Source: JALOAF01 sp035446765
GTDB lineage: Bacteria > Patescibacteriota > Gracilibacteria > Absconditabacterales > Absconditicoccaceae
Assembly: GCA_035446765.1 (NCBI GenBank)
Contig: DAOTFU010000015.1
Location: forward strand, 1 to 24,638
DNA length: 24,638 nucleotides
Direction: 5' to 3'
Position numbers and translations under genes: made by a program. Every line of letters starts with the position of its first letter. The stretch's first letter is position 1. The notes beneath the pieces are model-generated. The model saw nothing but the letters and a program-made list of their open reading frames with translations, did no database searches and had not been told where the DNA came from. This document shows positions 16,571 to 24,272 of this stretch, piece by piece.

Positions 16571-16880
16571 CCTCCCCTTGGTTGTGTTTCAAATCCCTCT
16601 AGTTTCACAGAGCAGCTCCCTTTACAAAGGGAGACAATCCAGATTATATTAACATTGTCTGGATGTCCTCCTTTGTGAAGGAGGGGAACCGCTTGCGGTG
16701 GAGGATTTCCAAGCCCCTCTTTCCCCTACTGTGTTCCAAATCCACCCCGACCCTCCTTTTGTGTGTTTTCAAATCCCTCCCACCTCCCTTTATCAAGGGA
16801 GGAACATAAATGTTAAATTTTCTCTCCCTGCCGTGTCCTACTGAACAGCGTGGGATAAAGGGAGAGATAGATAGGGATTT
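16571..16880. repeat. Composite GC-rich palindromic repeat cluster
   Basis: About 300 bp of short CCTCC/GGAGG hairpins, e.g. CTCCCTTTACAAAGGGAG, CCTCCTTTGTGAAGGAGG and CCTCCCTTTATCAAGGGAGG. Longer inverted segments (AATCCAGATTATATTAACATTG against a TCTGGA copy) and repeated AAATCCCTC words are also present. It stands where a CCCCGGGG border would be expected between PemK-1 and dinD. Short ORFs across it are chance. The same repeat style is seen in comEC and at 24171. Confidence 0.75.
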
Positions 16881-16905
16881 GTAGGCAGAAATGGATGGGC
16901 CTATT

Positions 16906-17009
16906 CTCAAGTCGTTTCGCTGGTGCAAAACTGTTTTCGAAATTAAAAAAACTCCCCCACCACTAGGGCAAAGGAGTTTTCTGAGTTTAGACTACGAGTG
17001 ATAGTTTAG
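16906..17009 (+). repeat. Element C2
   Basis: A second full copy of element C (see C1), with terminator stem CTCCC..GGAG and the tail TTTAGACTACGAGTGATAG. It ends 7 bp before the dinD stop codon, so here the element itself, without a P-type promoter, faces the gene. Confidence 0.8.
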
Positions 17010-17015
17010 CTTTTT

Positions 17016-17855
17016 TTATTTTAATTTTTTGATATTTTTTAATGATTTTTTATTTTCAGATTGTAATCTTCTTTCTACTTTTTTGATATCTTCTTGTGGT
17101 TTTATATCTTCTGGTTTAATCCCCCTACCAATCAATGTCTCTCTTACAGAAGAATTGTTGGTAATGTGTTCTTGAGATATTTGATTTTCTGTGCTCATAT
17201 TGTTGTTTACAGCGTTATATATTGTAATTTCTGTAGCAAAGTCTTTTGCTTTCAAAAGAAGCGTAGGCATAAAATCAGCTAAAGGTTTTGATCATTTTAT
17301 CTGTCGTTTTTCTTTCATTTCTTGGGTTGTTTTGCCAAACAAGGCAGTGTCTCATTTGCTACGGATTGTTGCAAAATTTTTGTTACTATTTGTTTGTTCA
17401 AAAATTACTTTTGATAGTTCTTTTTCTGTTTCACTTAATTTTTTACGAGCAATTATTCTCTCTTGTAAAGAAAGTTTTTGCTGTATAACTTCAAATTTTC
17501 TAGTTTGTATAGCAAAATATGTTTGAGCAAATGCTATATGAGCTTTACGAGAATCTCCATTTTGTGCAATAAGATAACATGCATATCTAGTCAACATAAT
17601 ATCTGATATCTCTCTTTGGGCATTAGAACCTAATTGAACCACTTTCCCGACGTCGGCAAAATGATCAGATACGTTATATCAACTATTGTTACAAGAGACT
17701 TCCGCCTTTTTTATTACTTCCAAAAAATTATCCCATTTAGTGTATCCCAACAATTTTTGTAAATCTCTAGCCAATCGAAATTCAACACCATCTGGAGTAA
17801 TGCTAACAAAAGACTCAAAATCTTTCATCATAGATTCAATTTCAAATTTATCCAT
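17016..17855 (-). CDS. dinD: DinD-like protein (DNA-damage-inducible protein D family)
   Basis: A 279-residue protein matching DinD at full length (E. coli DinD is 274). The N-terminal Bro-N-like part has RLARDLQKLLGYTKWDNFLEVIKKA. The family blocks RYACYLIAQNGDSRKAHIAFAQTYFA, TEKELSKVIFEQ and KGDTALFGKTTQEMKEK follow, then KDFATEITIYNA..ITNNSSVRETLIGRGIKPE..EDIKKVERR. DinD is linked to the SOS response and reported to act on RecA filaments. It is the only array gene that is not a known nuclease fold and the only one without a P-type convergent promoter. Confidence 0.92.
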
Positions 17856-17886
17856 AATTCAAAACTAAAATATAAAATTCAATTTG

Positions 17887-17939
17887 AATATACTAAATAA
17901 TTTTTGAAATGCAATACTTTATCAAGATTATTTTTGACA
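17887..17939 (-). promoter_or_regulatory. dinD promoter with array operator
   Basis: Minus strand: TGTCAAAAATAATCTTGATA (17939-17920), then TTGCAT (17914-17909), 16 bp and TATATT (17892-17887). As for NYN-1, the repeat lies just upstream of the -35 box and not on it. I see no LexA-like box. Confidence 0.6.
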
Positions 17940-17948
17940 CATAGTATA

Positions 17949-17991
17949 GACCCCGGGGTTTATAGTCAGCATATATTTCAACCCCGGGGTC
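17949..17991. repeat. Border repeat A3
   Basis: A 43-bp type A border with the same spacer as A1 and A2 apart from a few bases, followed by the ATGGCA-AATG-TGCCAT hairpin (17999-18014) and promoter P4. Confidence 0.85.
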
Positions 17992-18029
17992 TTTTAATTA
18001 TGGCAAATGTGCCATATTTTATTTTTGAT

Positions 18030-18057
18030 TTGCAATTTTAGATTTTTTAATTATACT
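18030..18057 (+). promoter_or_regulatory. Array plus-strand promoter P4
   Basis: TTGCAA, 16 bp, TATACT. Confidence 0.75.
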
Positions 18058-18063
18058 AAAAAT

Positions 18064-18116
18064 ACAAATTGGTTGTGTTAAACAACTTGGCTAAAACTCC
18101 CTCGGGGGAGTTTTTT
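18064..18116 (+). ncRNA. Predicted convergent small RNA 4 (antisense to PemK-2 3' end)
   Basis: About 53 nt ending in the terminator ACTCCC-TCGG-GGGAGT with six T. The last codons of PemK-2 (TPPREF and TAG 18091-18093) are read from the opposite strand of this hairpin, so the overlap reaches into the coding sequence. Confidence 0.55.
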
Positions 18117-18573
18117 CGTTTAAAAGAAAATTAATTTGTTTAGTAATACTCTCAAACAACTTTTGATCAACAGTTCATATTTTTTTGATTAGTCTTTTTT
18201 TAGAAATTGAAGATAAATGACTAACTTTGATTGTACTTTTGTTTGTAAATCCAAATTTTTTATAACTATCAATCAATATATCATATTTGAAAAGTTTATT
18301 TTTATATGTGGAACATGGTATAACCAACACCATCGATCCCTTATTTATAGTTCACGACGACATAACAATAGCTGGTCTTATACCACGATACTCACTACCT
18401 ATATTGATTCCAAAGTTTACCATAAAAATTTCTTTTTGAAATACCGTAGAAATGAATTTAGCTTTGATAAATTGCATTTGTAAATTTGTTAGTATTCACT
18501 GAAAATAATCTATTAACTCTTGTCAAAACTTTGCAATATTATCATTATAAAAACTTATTAGCTTGTCTTTCAT
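18091..18573 (-). CDS. PemK/MazF-like toxin 2 (ribonuclease fold)
   Basis: A 160-residue protein. After an N-terminal helical extension (1-40), the MazF core reads QKEIFMVNFGINIGSEYRGI, RPAIVMSSGTINKGSMVLVI, PCST, then KVSHLSSISKKRLIKKIGTV. The first strand with basic/acidic residues and the RPAIV strand are the usual marks of this superfamily. It is only distantly related to PemK-1. No antitoxin gene is next to it. Its leader (ATGTTTTATTTGAAAG before the ATG at 18573) is shared with NYN-2. The last six residues are encoded by the terminator hairpin of small RNA 4. Confidence 0.87.
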
Positions 18574-18604
18574 CTTTCAAATAAAACATCATGTAAATAT
18601 CTAC

Positions 18605-18646
18605 ACTATACTAATCTCCTTTCTTTTGTCAAAACTATTTTTGACA
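18605..18646 (-). promoter_or_regulatory. PemK-2 promoter with array operator
   Basis: Minus strand: TGTCAAAAATAGTTTTGACA (18646-18627), an 8-bp perfect inverted repeat. Its right half TTGACA is the -35 box; a 16-bp spacer and TATAGT (18610-18605) follow. Confidence 0.75.
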
Positions 18647-18655
18647 TATACTATA

Positions 18656-18697
18656 GACCCCGGGGTCCACTTGACAGCAAATAGGTACCCCGGGGTC
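18656..18697. repeat. Border repeat B2
   Basis: A 42-bp type B border, nearly identical to B1 (same CACTTGACAGCAAATAGG spacer, one palindrome end changed to GTACC). It is the right-hand end of the array. Confidence 0.85.
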
Positions 18698-18703
18698 AAT
18701 TTT

Positions 18704-18780
18704 CTCAAATCATTTCGCTGGTTCAAAACTGTTTTCGAAAATTAAAAAACCTCCCCATTCTCGAAAGAAAAGGGAGGTTT
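18704..18780. terminator. Element C3 (partial) and terminator of the surface-protein operon
   Basis: The first 40-odd bases match elements C1 and C2 (TTTCGCTGGTTCAAAACTGT and the TTTTCGAAAA palindrome). The hairpin after them, AAACCTCCC..GGGAGGTTT, has a different sequence and carries T runs suited to ending minus-strand transcription from the gene at 18798. The array and the housekeeping operon thus meet in this hairpin. Confidence 0.65.
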
Positions 18781-18797
18781 GGCATTTTATGTGATAA

Positions 18798-19343
18798 TTA
18801 CAACTCTAATTTCTTTTCTATCCAAGATTCTGAACGTCCTGTAGTATCTTGATATAATTTATAATACTTCTTTGCCTTTTTATCATTTCACATCTTAAGA
18901 TATACTTCTGTTATACCCTTATATAAATTTTTGTTACCGTACTTACTTATGATATATTCGTATCAGTTTATAGCCTCTTTACAATAAGATCTATTTAGTT
19001 TACCATTAACTTCACAAACTTCTTTGTATAAGTGTCCTATATTGGTCAAAACAGCAACATACTCTCAAGTATCAGTACTAATAAAATCTTTGTATACTAA
19101 AATAGCTTTACCTGGATATCAAAGGTAATCATACAATCTAGCTTTATCTATTACATCTGTATATCCTGTCAACTCCCTTAAATCAAAATTTGATAACTGT
19201 TCCTCAAATACCTTTTGATCTTCTGGTGGGAATGTTGATCCTATGTATATGTCATTTAATGGCATTTTTTTGTTGTATATAAAATATACAACAACTATAA
19301 CCAGAACCAATATTCATATAATTATAATATTTTTCTTTTTCAT
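18798..19343 (-). CDS. Membrane-anchored TPR-like protein
   Basis: A 181-residue protein starting MKKKNIIIIGILVLVIVVVY, an N-terminal signal anchor, with the rest probably outside the membrane. The remainder is helical and has tetratricopeptide-like spacing: KARLYDYLGYPGKAILVYKD, YVAVLTNIGHLYKEV, EAINGYEYIISKYG, GITEVYLKMGNDKKAKKYY. Four or more glycines are TGA. It lies 27 nt behind the stop of the next upstream gene and belongs to the same operon. A role in holding or assembling surface proteins is possible but not shown. Confidence 0.75.
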
Positions 19344-19370
19344 CTTGATTATTTTTAAATTAATAAATTG

Positions 19371-20330
19371 TTATTTTATTAGTGGCATTAATTTTGATAA
19401 TGACTCCACAAATTTTGTTTGCGCTTCTGTTTTTGATATGGTTTTGTTTACAAAATCTTCTAATATAACAATAAAATCATTTCTATATTCTATTACCTTA
19501 TTTCTTTCGATAGATACTTCTGTGTAGTTTTCATCTATCAATGTATCTATATAAGTAGCAATGGTTGTAACTACATAACTATCTGTTGTTGGAGTATACT
19601 TTGGTGTCTCTTCTATATCATTTTCTATTTCTTCTATTTCATTTATATCTATAGATGTAGGCACTCCCGCATAATAAAAATCTTTTGCATATACTTCTAT
19701 ATTATAAGTATTTTCTTGTGGATCATAATCTTCTAAGGTAATGCTTTCTTCTCATGCTGTTATGTACTTATCCATATAAAAGTTACCATTTTTGGTGATT
19801 CTAACCACCTGTCTAACCACATCTAGAGATGGTGATTTTGTCCAAGATAAGATTAAATCTCTACCATCTATATCGTAAGATAAATCTTTCACTGGCAATG
19901 GTTTATCGTTGTCTGTATTTTCGTCACTAGTCACTTCAATATATCTAATTGTTTCGTAATCTACTATTCAATCATTGTCTATATCCAATCCTATGCGTGC
20001 GTTATTTACTGTATCATCGTATGTTCTAACTTTCAGACCATCTATTGTGACTATTTCATCTTCATTTTCATCAAAAGTTATTTTTTTGTGATCATCTGAT
20101 ATTGTATAATCTAAATCCCCATCATACGATTCTAAAAAGATTAATTTATCATTACCTAGATTTATAGTAAAGCTATCTTGTATTGTTCAACTAAAATCAA
20201 CCGTAAGTGTAGGTAATATTGTAGATCAAACATTTTGTTCAATTGATGTTGTTTGTTGAAGTTCGATACTAGTTCCAAAAACCCCTCCAATAAACAGTAC
20301 AAAAAATAAAATTGTTAATAATTTTTTCAT
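19371..20330 (-). CDS. Secreted protein with fibronectin-III-like domain
   Basis: A 319-residue protein with a signal peptide (MKKLLTILFFVLFIGGVFG). The N-terminal half has beta-strand-rich sequence with acidic, possibly calcium-binding runs (DIDNDGIVDYE resembles a dockerin/EF-hand-type loop). Residues about 145-220 (PLPVKDLSYDIDGRDLILSW..TYNIEVYAKD) fit a fibronectin type III-like fold. An acidic stretch (EIEEIENDIEETP) and a helical C-terminus follow. It is probably exported and associated with the envelope. First gene of a two-gene operon with its own promoter at 20361-20388. Confidence 0.75.
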
Positions 20331-20360
20331 TTTGTTTATTATATAAATAAAGTGTTTTTG

Positions 20361-20388
20361 TTTATAACTTTTGTCGTATTTTTTTCAA
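20361..20388 (-). promoter_or_regulatory. Promoter of the two-gene surface operon
   Basis: Minus strand: TTGAAA (20388-20383), 16 bp, TATAAA (20366-20361), placed just behind the S-layer gene's terminator and about 30 nt before the ATG at 20330. Confidence 0.65.
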
Positions 20389-20394
20389 TAAGAA

Positions 20395-20422
20395 AAACCC
20401 CTAGCCGAAGCCAGGGGTAAAT
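20395..20422 (-). terminator. Terminator of the S-layer gene
   Basis: Minus strand: ACCCCTGGCTTCGGCTAGGGGT followed by TTTTCTT, about 50 nt after the stop codon at 20474. The GC-rich stem and T tail make it a standard strong terminator. Confidence 0.8.
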
Positions 20423-20473
20423 CTCTTCATCAAGATGATGAAATTATGTTAAGTTAGATAACATTAACTATTA

Positions 20474-23400
20474 CTATTTTTCAAGAGTAGTAGCTACTGT
20501 ATCTAATCCATTAACTTTGTATCCGTTGAACCAATCAACTGTAGTTCTACTATGTGGAGAACCAGCGTTATCAGACCAAACGAAGTTTCCAGCAGCAGCT
20601 GCAAAGTTTCCAGCAGCTGTAGATGAATCCTCTACAAGCTTTGTTGTAATATAGTCATTATCAGCTAATGTTCATCCTATAGTAGCTTTCAATTCAAATG
20701 TTTTTGAAGTTCAAGCAGCTACAGTTACATCTTTACCAGTTCCAAATGTAAATGTATCTGTTGATGTAAATGCACCATCAGAAGTTTTATCAACACCATT
20801 TACAAATAATTTGAAAGAACCAACTGTTCATGATGCAGATTGAAGAGTAGAATCAAAATTGATCATACCAACATCTACATCTTCTGAAGAATCAGCAGTT
20901 ACTGTAAATTTATATATTGTTTGTTCTCCAGCAAGTAACTTAGTTGTTCCTAAATCAACAGTAGCCAATGTAGGTTGTGTCTTTCTAATCATCATAGCAT
21001 CTCATTGAATATTTTCATCAGATAGGTCAGATGCTGTAGCTGTATTATAGTGAGAACCATCATCTATAGTAACAGATGTATTAACTGTTGTTAATGCTGT
21101 TGATGTAGCAGATGTATCAGCTTTGATATCTGTTAATTCTATTTTAATTCCTTTGTTAGTTTGAGCAGCATCTACAATGTTGTTTAAATTAGCTCTAATA
21201 GTAACAACTACGTTGTCATCTTTAGGAATTGTAAATCCATTGTTTGTACCTAAATTAAAGTGGAATGTATCACTAGAAGGTGCTCTAGAATCAATCACTT
21301 CACCATCTACAACTAATTCATAAGATGATACTCTAGCATCAGAAGCAGCAGAATCAACGTTCTCAAAATATAAATCTTTTACCAAAATATCTCCATCAGA
21401 AGCTGTGAATTTAAATTTAGCAACTTCAACTTCATCTGTACCAGCAATAACTATAGCAGCATCTGGAGAGTCTCCATCTTTTGCAACAGTCAATTTAGCT
21501 GTTGTAGCTACTACAAAAGCAGCAGATGTAGCATCTGACAATGAAACATCATTACCATTTCTATCATAGTATAGAGAATCAGAGTCATCTAATGTTACAT
21601 AAATGTCTGTTGTAGCTTCAGCTGTAACTGAAGAAGATATGTCAGCAACTAATGTTACTTGTACTTGACCATTTTTAGCAATTTCGTAGTTGATATTTTC
21701 TACTGTAACTGTTCCATCAGGACTAGTTGTAGCAGAGAAATCTTCTGTATTACCTTCTTGGTCACCATCTATCAATACTTTAACGTTTGTGTAATCAGAG
21801 TATGTAGAATTAGTAACATCTAGGTCAAAGTTCAATCTTTTGATTTCCAATGTAGAACTGTTTCCAGCGTTTACTACAAATTTCATCAATTCAGCTCCTT
21901 GTTCTCCTGCCAAGAATGTTGTGTTAGCGTCGTAACCATCATTTCTTGTTACTGAAGCTCAGTTTGAAGCAGCAACTACTGTCATAGTATTTGATGTAGC
22001 TGTTCCGGATAATTTAGCTTGAGCTACTGTGTCTCCATTTGAAGCGTATTCTACATCTCTCAATGTATTAGAGTATCCTGCAGCTGTACCAGCATTATCC
22101 ATTTTTAATTTCAAAGCTGTATTGTTTGCAGCTGTAGATTTGATATCTACGTATACATACAATACATCATTATCTTCTAATGTTCCTCCAATATCAAATT
22201 CTAAGTAATCATCTCCTCAAGCTCAAACAGTATCTCCTAATCCAGCTGTACCACCATTAACATCTCCAACAGCAACTACATCGTCTGTAGAATCTACCAA
22301 TCTGTTTCCTCTATATAGAGCAAAGTTTTGGAAGTAAGATTCGAAGTTTGTTTCTGATAAGTCTGTAGATCCAGCATCTATGTAAACTCTTATTTTGTCT
22401 ACATTGATGTCTTGGTCTGTGTCAACTTTAACAGCCATCAACAATACATCGTCAGTTTCTTTTACATATTCTTCAGAAGCTGGATTGTCATCATTATCTA
22501 ATGATAATGTAGTTTTACCAGCGTTAACTGTATATGTACTTAAAGCAACTGGAGGTGTAAGAATAGATGCACCCATTGAAGTACCAGCTTCTAGAGCGTA
22601 TAAATCAAATTTTTCTTTCAAGTTGAAGATATATGTAGCATTGTTGTCTCCAGCTAACACATCTCCTTTAATTATAAAGTTATCTGATTTTCCATCTTCA
22701 ATAATGAAATCATCTTCAAGAACGAAAGTAACATAGTCACCGTCAACAATAACATCTTCAGAAACTTTGCTTCCATCTACATATAGATCAATATTATCAA
22801 GATCTGTCATTTTAGCAGTTCCTGTATTCTTTAATCTTATAGATCTAAGTTCAGCATCTCTTGTTGCTGTTGTTGTTTCTTGGATTTTGAATTCACCTAA
22901 GATTACATCTTCAGCACCAACATCTATTGTTGTATTAGCACCTTTAGCTGTAAAAGTAAGTTGTGCAACAGTGTAGTTGAATGTAGTCATTTCTTCTCCT
23001 TCAACAGGAAGACCGTCAACATCTGCTCCATTGTGATCAACATCAATAACAGCAAAACTGTTTATTTTGTTGCTAACTCCGTTCATAGAAGCAACAACTG
23101 TAAATGTTTCTGTATTTCCATCTTTGATATCCATATTAACATTTAATACAACTTGATCCTCAGAGTTAATACTTTTATCGTTAGAAACGATTACATCGTT
23201 ATGAGTCAACCAAACTTTATCAAAGTCTGTTCTGTCTCCTAGACCCATTCTTTCTAATGTGATAGAAGAAACAAATACATCTTCACCATCAGCTTCAACA
23301 TCAAATGTCAAGAATTCAACAGCTTGAGCATTAGATGCGATATTAGCAGCTTCTGGACTTTTGTTGTTTAAGTCGAATGTTAATTCTCCATCAGAATCTG

Positions 23401-24079
23401 GAAGAACTTCTTCCTCTTCTTCGTCAGCACATTCAGCTATACAATCTTCGTAGTCATCAGCTGTTAGACAAGCCAACAATTCTTCAGCAGAACATCCGTT
23501 AGATGCTTCTCCTTCGTCAGCTCTTTGCATCATAAGCATTACATATCCTCTAACTTCAGGAGCCATTGGATTTGAAATGTTGTTCATGATACCAGCGTCT
23601 TGCAAAGCTTCTAAGTGATCAGCGTAGTAAGGATCTGCACCGTTGTACATGTCTCCATACAAAGCTCTAGATAAAACTGTACCAAATTGTGCTCTATCTA
23701 CGATACCATATGGGTCGAAGTTATCAACTCCAACTCCCATAAGACCTAGTTGACAAGCGTTTGTCACACCATTGTCGTATTGAGCATCTAAAGTTTCTGA
23801 TACATCAGGGAAAGTACATTCCATGTCTGTATCTGGTTCTGAACCTAGAACGTCCATAGCAAAATTTGACATCATTTTTGCCATAGCTATTCTTGTCAAT
23901 GAACCGTACATGTCAGCATTATCAATGCTGTCCATAGTTGTTATACCATTGTCGTAAGCGTAATCGTAAGCTCCCTCTAATTCATCAGAGTAAGAAGCAC
24001 CGAACGCGTACATTGGCATAAGTGTAGCTAGTAAAGCGAAGATCGCTGAACCAGCAAACAATTTTTTGAATGTGTTCAT
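20474..24079 (-). CDS. S-layer-like surface protein with SLH repeats
   Basis: A 1201-residue exported protein. The signal peptide is MNTFKKLFAGSAIFALLATL..YAFGA. Three SLH-like repeats (about 28-75, 85-135, 138-180) contain the usual A-x-x-x-G-I and R-x-x-x-A/F patterns (e.g. DNGITTMDSIDNADMYGSLTR). A Cys-rich acidic linker follows (CSAEELLACLTADDYEDCIA, then ECADEEEEEVLPDSD), then many beta-sandwich-like repeats rich in Asp, Thr and Val to the end. Composition is acidic with very few Cys elsewhere, as in S-layer proteins. Seven TGA glycine codons lie in the C-terminal half; none of about 45 glycines before residue 619 uses TGA. The start at 24079 is chosen for the signal peptide; the frame is open 12 codons further. 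Confidence 0.9.
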
Positions 24080-24170
24080 GTGTACATATAAAAAAAATAT
24101 AAAATAGTACCACAATCTTGTTTTTAAATTGTGTATTGAATGATCTCATATCATCATAATATCTTCCTAT

Positions 24171-24272
24171 TTGACTCCCTTTAGTAAAGGGAGATCCCGC
24201 TAAAGCGGGAGAGGGATTTAAATCCTCCTCCCCGACAAGTCGGGGCACCCCCTCCTTTGATAAAGGAGGTCA
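24171..24272. repeat. Composite palindromic repeat upstream of the S-layer gene
   Basis: Consecutive hairpins: CTCCCTTTAGTAAAGGGAG, TCCCGCTAAAGCGGGA, GAGGGATTTAAATCCTC, CCCCGACAAGTCGGGG and CTCCTTTGATAAAGGAG. The outer ends (GACTCCCTTT, AAAGGAGGTC) are also inverted. It is the same family as the cluster at 16571 and the two comEC inserts. An 87-residue minus-strand ORF through it is not a gene. Confidence 0.85.

Larger units (their letters stand above)
14148..18780. other. Cassette-like array of nuclease/toxin genes
   Basis: Five minus-strand genes of about 0.4-0.85 kb lie in a row, in units of about 0.7-1.4 kb. Each has the same 20-bp inverted repeat at its promoter, and most units are divided by paired CCCCGGGG palindromes. 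Four also have a convergent plus-strand promoter and terminator. Order from left to right: border A1, NYN-1, border A2, NYN-2, border B1 with element C1, PemK-1, a composite repeat with element C2, dinD, border A3, PemK-2, border B2 with element C3. The architecture recalls integron cassettes or toxin arrays. No integrase or transposase gene is in the window. Calling it a mobile array is inference. Confidence 0.6.

Noticed and set aside
16644..16928. 94-residue minus-strand ORF
   Set aside because: It runs through the composite palindromic repeat; the sequence is repeat-derived and has no promoter or family.
14939..18646. TTGACA followed by TATAGA on the plus strand next to the borders as promoters
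   Set aside because: The spacing is only about five bases, so they cannot be a plus-strand -35/-10 pair. The repeat works as a minus-strand operator.
14148..18697. CRISPR array suggested by regularly spaced CCCCGGGG repeats
   Set aside because: The repeats are 700-2250 bp apart with genes between them, the paired palindromes have conserved spacers, and no cas gene is present.
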